Assembly: GCA_025809375.1 (NCBI GenBank)
Contig: CP099514.1
Location: 930,001-994,000 of the forward strand
Source of the DNA: Bacillus zhangzhouensis
Lineage (GTDB): Bacteria > Bacillota > Bacilli > Bacillales > Bacillaceae
Length of the DNA: 64,000 nt
Direction of reading: 5' to 3'
Positions 1 to 8,327 of this stretch are shown here, piece after piece. The notes beneath the pieces were generated by a model. That model worked only from the letters and a program-made list of their open reading frames with translations, did no database searches and had not been told where the DNA came from. How positions within the stretch are numbered: the first letter of the stretch is position 1; each line of letters starts with the position of its first letter. A program made the position numbers and the translations under genes.

Positions 1-1
1 T

Positions 2-271
2 CAATGGGCATATAGAAAAGCGGGTATTTCTTTACCCAGAACAGCCCAAGAGCAGTATGGCGCAACGAAAAAGATTGCTGAAAGTCAGGCAGTACCGGGA
101 GACTTAGTCTTCTTCACGGGTACCTATCAGGGTAAATTTATTACTCATGTGGGAATTTATGTAGGAGAAGGAAGAATGTATAATAGTAACGATAGTGGCG
201 TCCAATACTCTGATCTTAAAAAAGGATATTGGCGTGATCACTTGGTGTCGTTTGGCAGAATAAAAAATTAG
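2..271 (+). CDS. cwlT: NlpC/P60 cell-wall hydrolase, C-terminal part (CwlT/YddH-like)
   Basis: An open frame enters from the left edge and ends at 269-271, giving 89 residues. It reads QWAYRKAGISLPRTAQEQY, then VPGDLVFFTG and THVGIYVGEGRMYNS, the pattern of the second half of an NlpC/P60 endopeptidase: the catalytic His is in THVGIY, and the catalytic Cys would lie just before the window. In ICEBs1 the bifunctional muramidase/peptidase CwlT carries this domain at its C-terminus and opens the wall for conjugation. The YddI-like and Rap/Phr genes that follow support that assignment. The N-terminal half is not visible, so a muramidase domain is inferred, not seen. Confidence 0.75.
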   Translation, partial: QWAYRKAGISLPRTAQEQYGATKKIAESQAVPGDLVFFTGTYQGKFITHVGIYVGEGRMYNSNDSGVQYSDLKKGYWRDHLVSFGRIKN

Positions 272-280
272 GGGGATTTT

Positions 281-781
281 ATGAAAAAAGTATTCTGGGT
301 ATTGGGTGGTGTGATTTTGATTTTAGGGATTACGAGTTATTACATGACATACAACAAGTTAAGTGCTGAAAAAAATCAAGCTATTAAAGATCGCCAAAGA
401 GTAGAGAATCAAATGAGCCAGTTGAAAGAATCAGAAGCTGCTAAAGTGAATCAGAAATTTTTTGAAGCGTTCTTTCAATATGAAGATGCTGATGATCGAG
501 AAGGTGCGGTTAGAAAGCTAGCAACCGATAAGGCTATGAGTTATGCGTTTCCTTCAAAGAGTCCTGAAAAACATAGTGTAACAATGCAGGGGGATTTGTT
601 ATCTCTAGAAAGCTATTCAAAGAAGGTAGATGAAGACAGGGAGCTTTATTTGAATGAAGCAAAAATTGCGCTTACTGTGAATGCTGTGACAACGAAACAG
701 GAGTTAATTATTCAAACAGAATTGAAAAAAGAAAAAGATGGATGGATTGTCGATAACATTCAAGTGAAAGGAAGTAACTGA
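281..781 (+). CDS. yddI: YddI-like conjugative element protein, one membrane segment
   Basis: The protein has 166 residues. Residues 5-24 form a single hydrophobic membrane segment, followed by a charged, probably coiled-coil stretch (about 27-55) and a C-terminal region of mixed alpha/beta character resembling the NTF2-like folds of conjugation accessory proteins. It starts 9 bp after the upstream hydrolase, with GGGGG as the ribosome binding site, so the two are probably co-transcribed. In ICEBs1 yddI lies directly after cwlT, which is the main ground for the name. Its exact role in transfer is not established. No catalytic motif is visible. Confidence 0.6.
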   Translation: MKKVFWVLGGVILILGITSYYMTYNKLSAEKNQAIKDRQRVENQMSQLKESEAAKVNQKFFEAFFQYEDADDREGAVRKLATDKAMSYAFPSKSPEKHSVTMQGDLLSLESYSKKVDEDRELYLNEAKIALTVNAVTTKQELIIQTELKKEKDGWIVDNIQVKGSN

Positions 782-791
782 TTAACAGTGT

Positions 792-809
792 AAAAATATT
801 GATATTTTT
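792..809. repeat. A/T-only palindrome before rapI
   Basis: A perfect inverted repeat, AAAAATAT-TG-ATATTTTT, lies between the yddI stop and rapI. It may be a weak terminator or a regulator-binding dyad in the rapI promoter region. Nothing in the sequence separates these options. Confidence 0.35.
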
Positions 810-862
810 GTTATTATTTACGAAAGTAAGAATTATTTGATAATCGGGGAGGTGTAAGGGTT

Positions 863-2011
863 ATGCGTGATTTGATACCATATGATCTAGTGACTACCAA
901 GTTAAATAATTGGTATAGAGCTATAAAAACGGAAAATGTTGAATTGGCGAGAGAAATTAAGCAGCAAGTGAAGAGCGAACTAGATAGTATGGAGGAAAAT
1001 CAAGATGCCCTTTTGTATTTTAAATTGCTGGAATTTAGACATGATTTGTTAGAGAGTCATCTTAATGCAAAAAATCCTCAAGATTTAGATAAAACATATC
1101 TAACATTGAAAAAAGTTGAAAGACAAGAAAATTTGACAGGTATGTTAGAGTATTACTATTATTTTTTTATGGGTATGTATGAGTTTCGTAGAAAAGAACT
1201 AACGGCTGCAATATCTGCTTATAGAAAAGCTGAAATGATGATTTCTGAAATTAATGATGAAATTGAAGAAGCTGAATTTTATTTTAAGCTTTCGTATGTT
1301 TATTATTATATGAAACAAACTTACTTTTCTCTGAATTACGCTGACAGAGCACTAAAAATTTACGAAAGATACGAAGATTATTTGGTACAGGCGCTTAGAT
1401 GTCGATTTGTCATAGGTGGTAATTTAATAGATGAATCGAAGTTTAGGCAAGCTCTTAATATGTTTTTGGAAATATTAGAAATTGCCCGAAAAAACAATTT
1501 AGCACATATTAAAGGGATGGCTCATATTAATGCTGCTCTTTGCTATGAGGAATTGAAGCAGTATAGTGAAGCTTGTGAACATCTTGATTTAGCTATAAAT
1601 TATTTAGAGTCTCATAAAAACAGTTTTTTGACAAAAGCTTTATTTAACCAAACTCATGTTTACTTGAAAAGAGGTATGTTCATAGAAGCGAAGTATAATT
1701 ATATAAAAGGGTTAAAGTATGTAGAAGAATTTAACGATGAAGAATACAAATTGAAATTCATGATATTAACAGGACTATATTATGAAGATGATCATTCGTT
1801 AATTTTGGAAGCTTTTGATTCCCTTTTAGAAAAAAACATGTATGCGGATGTTGAAAATCTGGCTTTGGAAGTCGCTGAATACTTTAGTTCAAACGAGAAC
1901 TTCAAATTAGCAAATGATTACTTTAGAATGAGTATTGATGTAAGAAGAAAAATTAGAGAGGAGGAGCTTATTGATGAAAAAAATTCTGGTTACATCTATA
2001 ATGTTGATTAG
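863..2011 (+). CDS. rapI: Rap-family TPR regulator (RapI-like)
   Basis: The 382-residue product has the usual Rap length, with an N-terminal helical bundle (about 1-70) and then repeated helix pairs of the TPR type to the end (for example KLSYVYYYMKQTYFSLNYADRALKIYERY and MAHINAALCYEELKQYSEACEHL in part). Rap proteins dephosphorylate Spo0F, block response regulators or, for RapI of ICEBs1, trigger excision through ImmA/ImmR; they are inhibited by imported Phr pentapeptides. The start follows GGGAGGTG. The last 38 bases overlap the phr gene, the standard rap-phr arrangement. The gene is AT-rich compared with the chromosomal genes downstream, as expected for a mobile element. Context makes RapI the best match; the target protein is inferred. 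Confidence 0.8.
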   Translation: MRDLIPYDLVTTKLNNWYRAIKTENVELAREIKQQVKSELDSMEENQDALLYFKLLEFRHDLLESHLNAKNPQDLDKTYLTLKKVERQENLTGMLEYYYYFFMGMYEFRRKELTAAISAYRKAEMMISEINDEIEEAEFYFKLSYVYYYMKQTYFSLNYADRALKIYERYEDYLVQALRCRFVIGGNLIDESKFRQALNMFLEILEIARKNNLAHIKGMAHINAALCYEELKQYSEACEHLDLAINYLESHKNSFLTKALFNQTHVYLKRGMFIEAKYNYIKGLKYVEEFNDEEYKLKFMILTGLYYEDDHSLILEAFDSLLEKNMYADVENLALEVAEYFSSNENFKLANDYFRMSIDVRRKIREEELIDEKNSGYIYNVD

Positions 2012-2096
2012 TCTAATGGCATTTTCACAAATTGTTGAACATAATGTTGATAAAACTGAAAATGTTTATCAGGTTGCTGATAGAGTGGCGGCATAA
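1974..2096 (+). CDS. phrI: Phr signalling pre-peptide, predicted pentapeptide DRVAA
   Basis: This 40-codon gene begins inside the end of rapI with GAGGAG as its ribosome binding site. The peptide starts MKKILVTSIMLISLMAFSQI, a secretion signal, and ends VYQVADRVAA. PhrI of ICEBs1 ends in DRVGA, so the mature signal here should be DRVAA, with Gly replaced by Ala at position 4. After export and trimming, the pentapeptide would be taken up by Opp and inhibit the partner Rap protein, reporting the density of cells that carry the element. The gene is seen directly; the mature peptide is inferred from family processing. Confidence 0.8.
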   Translation: MKKILVTSIMLISLMAFSQIVEHNVDKTENVYQVADRVAA

Positions 2097-2101
2097 TTTA
2101 A

Positions 2102-2151
2102 TAAGGAGTTCACTTTATTCGTTTTAAAGAATTTTATAGGTGAACTCCTTA
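2102..2151. terminator. 12-bp inverted repeat after phrI
   Basis: TAAGGAGTTCAC (2102-2113) pairs perfectly with GTGAACTCCTTA (2140-2151) around a 26-base AT-rich loop. It lies 5 bases after the phr stop. It lacks a long T tract, so it may be a terminator of the rap-phr unit or a recombination-related repeat near the element end. Confidence 0.45.
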
Positions 2152-2263
2152 AATTTAAAGGAAGTATTCAATGAGTAGTGGAGTAAATTGGAGTACATAA
2201 ATATTGGTTTTGAAAGAAATCCTTATTAAATAAAGGGATTAATGTTGAAGATTTTGCTCATTT

Positions 2264-2282
2264 ACACTACAATGCTTAGTGT
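2264..2282. promoter_or_regulatory. BlaI-type operator upstream of blaI
   Basis: ACACTACA-ATG-CTTAGTGT is an imperfect dyad (6 of 8 pairs) ending 11 bases before the blaI-like start. BlaI/MecI repressors bind TACA/TGTA dyads, and the half-site recurs before the DoxX gene at 3565-3583. The arrangement suggests autoregulation. Confidence 0.6.
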
Positions 2283-2293
2283 GAGGTGATGAC

Positions 2294-2716
2294 ATGAAAG
2301 TTCCTTCTTTTAAATATAATGAAAAGGGATTGAATCGTTTTTTCGGTCCTTTAGAGGGAAGAATTATGGAGATTCTTTATCAAGGAGAGGATATGCCGAT
2401 TAAAGAAGTGCAGCAGAAGCTGTCAGATGAAAAGCCGATTAATTTCAACACGGTGATGACTGTGCTGAACCGCTTAACCGAAAAGGGAATTGTAGAGAAG
2501 AAAACAAAAGGGCGTTCATCTATTTACCATCCCATTTTAACAAAAGAAGAATTTCTAAATGAGCAGACGAAATGGATTACGCAAGGGCTGATGGACGATT
2601 TTGGTCCACTTGCAGTGAATCATATGGTAGATGCAATTGAAAGTGCTGACCCTGAATTACTCAAAGTGCTTGAAGCAAGGCTGGCATCCAAAAAAGAGGA
2701 GCAGCAAAATGAATAA
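2294..2716 (+). CDS. blaI: BlaI/MecI-family winged-helix repressor
   Basis: The 140-residue protein has the BlaI/MecI layout: an N-terminal winged helix (GRIMEILYQGEDMPIKEVQQ, then INFNTVMTVLNRLTEKGIV as recognition helix and KGRSSIYHP as wing) and a helical dimerisation tail. Such repressors are inactivated by cleavage by a partner M56 protease. That partner is encoded immediately downstream with an 8-base overlap. No beta-lactamase gene lies nearby; the neighbouring target looks to be the DoxX gene, which has a matching operator. The ribosome binding site is GAGGTGA. Family assignment is firm; the inducing signal is unknown. Confidence 0.85.
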   Translation: MKVPSFKYNEKGLNRFFGPLEGRIMEILYQGEDMPIKEVQQKLSDEKPINFNTVMTVLNRLTEKGIVEKKTKGRSSIYHPILTKEEFLNEQTKWITQGLMDDFGPLAVNHMVDAIESADPELLKVLEARLASKKEEQQNE

Positions 2717-3548
2717 AATGAAATCGAGCCTGCTATTTTTAGGCGGTATATTGATTGGTTTAACGATTTTTTATCAGATGGGATATTACGTGCTCTCAAG
2801 CTTTTTTGGCTGGAATCAAGCATATAATCTGATTCATGTATGCCAGTCTGTTCTCGAATTCTATGGATTCACTCCTTTGAAATATTTTCTAGATGCTTTA
2901 GTCCTCTACACAATGGGATTTTCGATTTTCTATATGACGAAGCAAATCAAAAAGTACATTCAATTCAAGCAAAATCTGATGCTTGCAGTCGATTACCAGT
3001 CGACCGAATCTTTATCTGAGAAATATGCAGATGACATCATTGTGTTTCATTGTCATGAACCGCTTGCTTTTGCCATGGGGATGCTTCACCCAAAGGTCTA
3101 CTTATCAACTTCTCTCATAGACATGTTGGATGAAGAGGAGATTGACGCTGTTGTTCATCATGAATTGCACCACAAATACAGCTATGATCCTTTAAAGGCT
3201 TTCACATTCTCAATGCTCACAAAAGTTATTTGGTACATTCCAGTGTTAAAGCATATGAGACAAAGCTATTCCGTTTTTCGTGAAGTGATCGCAGATGACT
3301 ATGCTATTTGGCAGACAGGCACTGAGCTTGGAGTAGGGCAAGCCCTTTTGAAACTCATGAAAAAAAGAACTCAGTGTCAAAAACAAACGAAGTTTGCGGT
3401 ATCCTTTGGAGATCGGGCATTGAATTTAAGAATACAAAAAATTTTAAATCCAACATACAATATTCCTTTCAATGTACCCATCATTCCCATTGTCACATCA
3501 ACCATTCTCATGGTGGCCTTAATGATTATGCTTAACCTAAATTACTAA
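2709..3548 (+). CDS. M56-family membrane metalloprotease (BlaR1-like, no sensor domain)
   Basis: The start at 2709 overlaps the blaI-like gene by 8 bases; the frame is open further upstream but this ATG begins MNKMKSSLLFLGG. The product has 279 residues: membrane segments near 6-28 and 50-72, a cytoplasmic zinc-protease domain with HHELHHKYSYDP (HExxH motif) and the downstream REVIADDYA glutamate, then a C-terminal membrane segment (VPIIPIVTSTILMVALMIML). Classical BlaR1/MecR1 proteins carry an extra extracellular penicillin-binding domain of about 250 residues, which is absent here, so the signal is not expected to be a beta-lactam. It probably cleaves the adjacent repressor. Confidence 0.8.
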   Translation: MNKMKSSLLFLGGILIGLTIFYQMGYYVLSSFFGWNQAYNLIHVCQSVLEFYGFTPLKYFLDALVLYTMGFSIFYMTKQIKKYIQFKQNLMLAVDYQSTESLSEKYADDIIVFHCHEPLAFAMGMLHPKVYLSTSLIDMLDEEEIDAVVHHELHHKYSYDPLKAFTFSMLTKVIWYIPVLKHMRQSYSVFREVIADDYAIWQTGTELGVGQALLKLMKKRTQCQKQTKFAVSFGDRALNLRIQKILNPTYNIPFNVPIIPIVTSTILMVALMIMLNLNY

Positions 3549-3564
3549 TTTTTTTTACTTATTA

Positions 3565-3583
3565 ACATTACATTATGTAGTGT
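3565..3583. promoter_or_regulatory. BlaI-type operator upstream of the DoxX gene
   Basis: ACATTACA-TTA-TGTAGTGT is a dyad with 7 of 8 matching pairs and a 3-base centre, closely matching the dyad before the repressor gene (2264-2282). It lies 22 bases before the DoxX start. This suggests control of the DoxX gene by the BlaI-like repressor. Confidence 0.6.
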
Positions 3584-3605
3584 AAAAACAGGAGGAAATC
3601 ACTAT

Positions 3606-4016
3606 ATGAAAACGAATCAAGAAATAGGAACACTTTTCGTACGTGTTATTTTAGGTATGATCTTCTTTCTACATGGACTTCAGGCATATCAAGGAGGTCT
3701 GGGAGGAACAGCGGCATTCTTTGGACAAATTGGTATACCGGAATTTATGGCCTATATTGTGAAGACAATTGAGCTGGTCGGTGGTATCGCCTTGATTTTA
3801 GGTCTAGGAACACGTATTTTCGCAGCGTTATTTGTACCCATTATGGCTGTGGCGATTTTTACGGTTGGTTTTTCGAAAGGATTTGTTGGCGGTTATGAAT
3901 TTGAACTATCACTGCTCGTTATGGCACTTTATTTAACACTTAGCGGCAGTAAGATGCTGTCCATTGATGGGATGCTAAAACATCAGCAGCAAAGCAATGA
4001 AGCAAAATTTCATTAA
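3606..4016 (+). CDS. DoxX-family membrane protein (CatD/YfiD-like)
   Basis: The 136-residue product has four predicted membrane helices (about 10-27, 47-67, 70-90 and 98-115) and the DoxX features RVILGMIFFLHGLQ, ELVGGIALILGLGTRIFA and LDG-like SIDGML near the C-terminus. DoxX proteins take part in thiol-stress and quinone-related membrane redox functions, although their biochemistry is poorly defined. GGAGG lies 8 bases before the start. A BlaI-type operator precedes it and a strong terminator follows, so it is a single-gene unit probably controlled by the adjacent repressor/protease pair. Confidence 0.75.
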   Translation: MKTNQEIGTLFVRVILGMIFFLHGLQAYQGGLGGTAAFFGQIGIPEFMAYIVKTIELVGGIALILGLGTRIFAALFVPIMAVAIFTVGFSKGFVGGYEFELSLLVMALYLTLSGSKMLSIDGMLKHQQQSNEAKFH

Positions 4017-4025
4017 ACGATCATG

Positions 4026-4067
4026 AAAAAAACTCCTTCTGCTATTTGTGGCAGAGGAGTTTTTTTA
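4026..4067 (+). terminator. Rho-independent terminator after the DoxX gene
   Basis: AACTCCTTCTGC pairs with GCAGAGGAGTT (one bulged base) and is followed by a run of T. The rest of the gap to 4214 shows only a weak hairpin near 4190-4212. Confidence 0.85.
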
Positions 4068-4214
4068 TTTATCAAATTGTCGTTTTCACGTTTGAAAAAG
4101 TGAAAGAGATGAGAGGTTGGCTGAGAATAGTACTTTATTATATCGATTGAATAAACAAAAAGACGATTTCATTTTTTGACGGAACATACGATCTCCTATT
4201 AAAATAGGACCTAT

Positions 4215-4667
4215 CTAAGACACATGGTGCGTTAAAAGATACAAAAACCATACAGCATGCTGCTGTTCATCTTGAGCGATACGTTTCATCAGCTCTTTTG
4301 TTCCTTGATCCCGGACATAATCTGATACCGTTAAGTAAAAATCGACCGTTTTTTGTTCATCTTTAAATGCGAAAACAAGCCCTTCTCTCAATTGATCTGG
4401 ACAAGGTTCTGTTACGCTTGGTTTGTGGTTTTTACCTGTTAAAGAATAATATAGCTTTGAAAATAGCTGATAGTGTCTGACTTCATCCTGGCGTATTTCT
4501 TGAATGATTTTTTTTGCCTCAGGAGTTTTTGCTCTTTGGACAAGTTTTTCGTAGCATTGGATCGCAGAATATTCACCATTGACCGCTTTTTCAAGGTCTG
4601 AAATGATCCTTGTGTTTTGGCGCATGTCATATGGCGAGTACGAGTAGTCATAATAACCGTAATACAT
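4215..4667 (-). CDS. yhjR: Ferritin-like / rubrerythrin-type protein YhjR
   Basis: The chosen start (MYYGYYDYSYSPYDMRQ) has AAAGGAGG 11 bases upstream; the in-frame ATG 27 bases earlier overlaps that site and is unlikely. The 150-residue product is mostly helical with two ExxH metal-ligand motifs (DEVRH and DEQQH) and extra glutamates (GEYSAIQCYE, FKDEQKTVDFY), the pattern of a four-helix di-iron ferritin-like fold. The Tyr-rich N-terminus resembles spore-associated small proteins. It is divergent from addB, as yhjR is in B. subtilis. The biochemical role is unknown. Confidence 0.8.
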   Translation of the reverse strand: MYYGYYDYSYSPYDMRQNTRIISDLEKAVNGEYSAIQCYEKLVQRAKTPEAKKIIQEIRQDEVRHYQLFSKLYYSLTGKNHKPSVTEPCPDQLREGLVFAFKDEQKTVDFYLTVSDYVRDQGTKELMKRIAQDEQQHAVWFLYLLTHHVS

Positions 4668-4817
4668 GATATTGCCAGCCTCCTTTGAGTCCATGATGGT
4701 TTATGATATGAGAAGAGTAAGGAAAGGTGCCTATTTTTTTTAGGAAGGAGAAGAGAAAATAGCTATTTACTTTTATTTTCGCTAGAATATGAGTACATAA
4801 GAAAGGTGTTGTGGAGC

Positions 4818-7800
4818 GTGGAGATTCAGTTTTTAGCAGGCAGATCGGGGAGTGGTAAAACGACTGCAATCTTAGAGGAAATCAAAGAACAACTTCGGCT
4901 TGATCCATTGGGTCCGCCAATCATTTTTTTAGTCCCGGATCAAATGACATTTTTAATGGAATACGAGCTTGCAAAAACGTCTGAAGCCGGTGGGATGATC
5001 AGGGCCAAAGTATTTAGTTTCACGCGTCTTGCCTGGTCTATTTTACAGCAGACTGGCGGTGCGAACCGGCAATTTGTGACAAGCACAGGAATTCAAATGC
5101 TTTTAAGAAAAGTGATTGAAGAACAGAAAGAAAAGTTTAAGGTATTCAAAAAAGCGAGTGATAAGCCGGGGTTTGTCGAGCAAATCGAAAAGACGATGGC
5201 TGAGTTCAAAAGGTACTGCATGCTACCGGAGGATATTGAAAAAATTTCATTATCGAGCATGCATTCAGAGTATACAGAAGAAAGACGGGCAGCCGAAAAA
5301 TTGCATGATCTGCATGTTCTTTATCAGCAGATGGAGCAGCATTTACAAGATGAATATGTTCACTCAGAAGACTATTTGACACTTCTCACACAGCAAATTC
5401 CTTTATCGGAAGAAATAAAAGGAGCACACATTTATATAGATGGTTTTTATCAATTTACACCGCAGCAGCTTCTCGTCATTGAACAGCTTCTGCTGCATGC
5501 TGAGAAAATTACTGCTGCTTTCACAGTGGATCGTTCCTATCATGATAAGCAGCCAAATGAACTTGATTTATTTCGTATGACAGGTAAAACGTATTTCCAG
5601 CTCTATCAGCTTGCCAAAGAGTGCGGAGCGGCCATTAATGAGCACATTTTGGAGGGGAATCACCGTCATCTTCATACGCCAGATCTTGCTTATTTAGAAC
5701 GCCAATATGAGCAGAGACCGGTGCATCCATATCAAGAAGAAACCCCCCATCTCACAGTGTCTAAAAGTGCGAGTAAACGAGCTGAAATTGAGGGAGTAGC
5801 GAGAGAAATTCTTCATTTAGTGAGAGAAGAAGGACTTAGATTGCGAGATATTTCAGTTGTCGCGCGGCATGTAGATGACTATAAAGATACGTTAAAAGAG
5901 GTTTTTAGAGATTACGATATTCCTTTTTTTATTGATGGAAATGAATCAATGCAGTATCATCCGCTCATTGAATTGATTCGTTCGAGCTTGGATGTCATAA
6001 AAGGAAACTGGCGTTATGAGGCTGTGTTTCGCTGCGTGAAGACAGAGTTCTTATTTCCGCTCGAACTCGCCAAAAACAAAGCGAGAGAACAGGCAGATCA
6101 GCTTGAAAACTACTGTATTGCTTATGGTGTAAAAGGAGAACGCTGGACAAATGGCTCCCGTTTCCATTACAGGCGGTTCCAATCCTTAGATGAGGATTTT
6201 GGACAAACAGATGAAGAAATTGAAATGGAACAGATGCTGAATGATGTAAAGGAATGGATCGCACCTCCGCTTTTCCAATTGCAAAAAAGGCTGAAAAAAG
6301 CGCAAAACGTAAAAGACATGGTGGAGGCAATCTATGTCTTTTTAGAGAAAATACAAGTGCCGGATAAACTTGAAAAGGCTAGGTTGGAGGCTGAAGAAGC
6401 AGGTAGATTAGCTGAAGCCATGCAGCATGGACAAGTATGGGATGCTGTTATTCAATTAATGGATGAATTTGTTGAAATGCTCGGTGAGGAGGAGCTCTCA
6501 TTTCCTTTATTCCAACAGATAATGGATACAGGATTGGCCTCTTTAAAATTCGCTTTAATTCCGCCTTCACTCGACCAAGTATTTATCGGAAGTATGGATT
6601 TATCGAGAATGTATCAAGTGAAGTGTATGTTTATCATTGGGGTAAATGATGGCGTTATTCCCGCACGCCCTTCTGACGAAAGTGTTTTGTCTGAGGATGA
6701 CCGAGAATGGTTAAAACGAGCAGGAGCAGAGCTGGCAGAAACAGGGAAGGAACGGCTGCTAGATGAGCAATTTTTAATTTACCAGGCGCTGTCGAGTCCA
6801 TCTCGTCATTTGTATCTGTCTTATTCAGTTTCAGATGAAGAGGGGCGCTCTCTATTGCCTTCGACTCTTATTAAGTATTGTCAGGAGCTTATGCCAAATC
6901 ATCAGCATGCTTTGTATGTGTTAGACCCGGAACAGCTGGATGACGAGGAGCAATTAAAGTTTGTAGCGAATGAGCATGTCTCGTTATCGTATACCGTCTC
7001 GCAGCTGCAGCAATGGCTCAATCAATATCCCATCAGCGGTTTATGGTGGAGTGTCTATAATTATTTGATAACGTCAACTCATCGGGATGTATCAAAAAAC
7101 ATCTTGTCGAGTTTGTTTTTTACAAATCGAGCGAAGCGCTTAAAACCAAACGTCACAAAAGAACTTTATGGTGATCACATTCAAGGCAGTGTTTCAAGAA
7201 TGGAGAAATTCAATGCGTGTGCATTTTCTCACTTTGCTTCCCACGGGTTAAAACTAAAGGACCGGCAATTTTATAAATTGGAAGCACCCGATATCGGCCA
7301 GCTGTTTCACTCGGCTTTAAAGCATATTTCAGATACGCTTGTTGAACAAAAAAAGGACTGGAAAAACTTAACGAAGGATGACTGTGTCAACTATTCAAGA
7401 CATGCAATCGAACAACTTGCTCCGCGTCTTCAAAAGGAAATCCTATTAAGCTCTAATCGGCATGCTTATATGAAAGAAAAGCTCCAGAAAATCTTGATTC
7501 GAGTCTCTTCTATCTTAAGTGAGCATGCAAGAGTGAGTGGATTTTCTCCCGTTGGGCTTGAGTTAGGCTTTGGCGGCCAAGGACCTCTTCCGCCGTTTAC
7601 TTTTCAATTGAAAAATGGTTGCACCATGGAGCTTGTCGGAAGAATTGACCGGGTGGATAAAGCAGAAGGTTCAAAAGGGCTGCTGTTGAGAATTGTCGAC
7701 TACAAATCGAGTGAAAAAGGTCTTGATCTAGCAGAGGTATACTATGGGCTGGCCTTGCAAATGCTCACTTACTTAGACCTGACCATTACGTATTCGAAGG

Positions 7801-8327
7801 AATGGCTCGGTGTAGAAGCAACGCCAGCTGGCATTTTATACTTCCATATTCATGATCCGCTCATTCAAGCACCGATTCCGCTTGCAGAGGATGAAATTGA
7901 GCAGGAAATATTCAAGAAATTTAAAATGAAAGGTCTATTGCTTGAAGATGTAGAAGCGGTGAAGCTAATGGATCAAACGCTTGAATCAGGAAGATCACAA
8001 GTCATTCAAGCTGGCTTGAAAAAGGATGGATCGTTCCGTTCTGACTCTGCTGTTTTAAGTGAAGATCATTTTCACATACTCACACAGCACGTTCGGCGTA
8101 CGTTTGAAGAGGCAGGCGAAAGAATTACAAATGGCGAGGTAGCCATTAATCCATATAAATTGAAGGATCAAACACCATGCCGCTTTTGTTCATTTAAGTC
8201 TATTTGCCAATTTGATGAATCGATAGAGGATAATGAATTTAGAGTGCTTTCATCTGAAAAGGATGATGTTGTGATAGAACGGATTAAAAAAGAAGGGGAT
8301 CAGTATGCAAATACCAAAACCGAATAA
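4818..8327 (+). CDS. addB: ATP-dependent helicase/nuclease subunit AddB
   Basis: AddB is the second subunit of the AddAB enzyme that resects double-strand breaks and recognises Chi. The N-terminus has Walker A GRSGSGKT (residues 8-15), followed by a helicase-like region. The C-terminal RecB-family nuclease domain shows [17 protein letters not shown] and the iron-sulfur cysteines: one in FNACAFSHF and three in [10 protein letters not shown]. The GTG at 4818 ([11 protein letters not shown]) is preferred over the upstream GTG at 4806 because AAAGGTG is well placed and the family starts here; this gives 1169 residues. The end overlaps addA by 23 bases, so the two subunits are translationally coupled. 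Confidence 0.95.
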   Translation: MEIQFLAGRSGSGKTTAILEEIKEQLRLDPLGPPIIFLVPDQMTFLMEYELAKTSEAGGMIRAKVFSFTRLAWSILQQTGGANRQFVTSTGIQMLLRKVIEEQKEKFKVFKKASDKPGFVEQIEKTMAEFKRYCMLPEDIEKISLSSMHSEYTEERRAAEKLHDLHVLYQQMEQHLQDEYVHSEDYLTLLTQQIPLSEEIKGAHIYIDGFYQFTPQQLLVIEQLLLHAEKITAAFTVDRSYHDKQPNELDLFRMTGKTYFQLYQLAKECGAAINEHILEGNHRHLHTPDLAYLERQYEQRPVHPYQEETPHLTVSKSASKRAEIEGVAREILHLVREEGLRLRDISVVARHVDDYKDTLKEVFRDYDIPFFIDGNESMQYHPLIELIRSSLDVIKGNWRYEAVFRCVKTEFLFPLELAKNKAREQADQLENYCIAYGVKGERWTNGSRFHYRRFQSLDEDFGQTDEEIEMEQMLNDVKEWIAPPLFQLQKRLKKAQNVKDMVEAIYVFLEKIQVPDKLEKARLEAEEAGRLAEAMQHGQVWDAVIQLMDEFVEMLGEEELSFPLFQQIMDTGLASLKFALIPPSLDQVFIGSMDLSRMYQVKCMFIIGVNDGVIPARPSDESVLSEDDREWLKRAGAELAETGKERLLDEQFLIYQALSSPSRHLYLSYSVSDEEGRSLLPSTLIKYCQELMPNHQHALYVLDPEQLDDEEQLKFVANEHVSLSYTVSQLQQWLNQYPISGLWWSVYNYLITSTHRDVSKNILSSLFFTNRAKRLKPNVTKELYGDHIQGSVSRMEKFNACAFSHFASHGLKLKDRQFYKLEAPDIGQLFHSALKHISDTLVEQKKDWKNLTKDDCVNYSRHAIEQLAPRLQKEILLSSNRHAYMKEKLQKILIRVSSILSEHARVSGFSPVGLELGFGGQGPLPPFTFQLKNGCTMELVGRIDRVDKAEGSKGLLLRIVDYKSSEKGLDLAEVYYGLALQMLTYLDLTITYSKEWLGVEATPAGILYFHIHDPLIQAPIPLAEDEIEQEIFKKFKMKGLLLEDVEAVKLMDQTLESGRSQVIQAGLKKDGSFRSDSAVLSEDHFHILTQHVRRTFEEAGERITNGEVAINPYKLKDQTPCRFCSFKSICQFDESIEDNEFRVLSSEKDDVVIERIKKEGDQYANTKTE

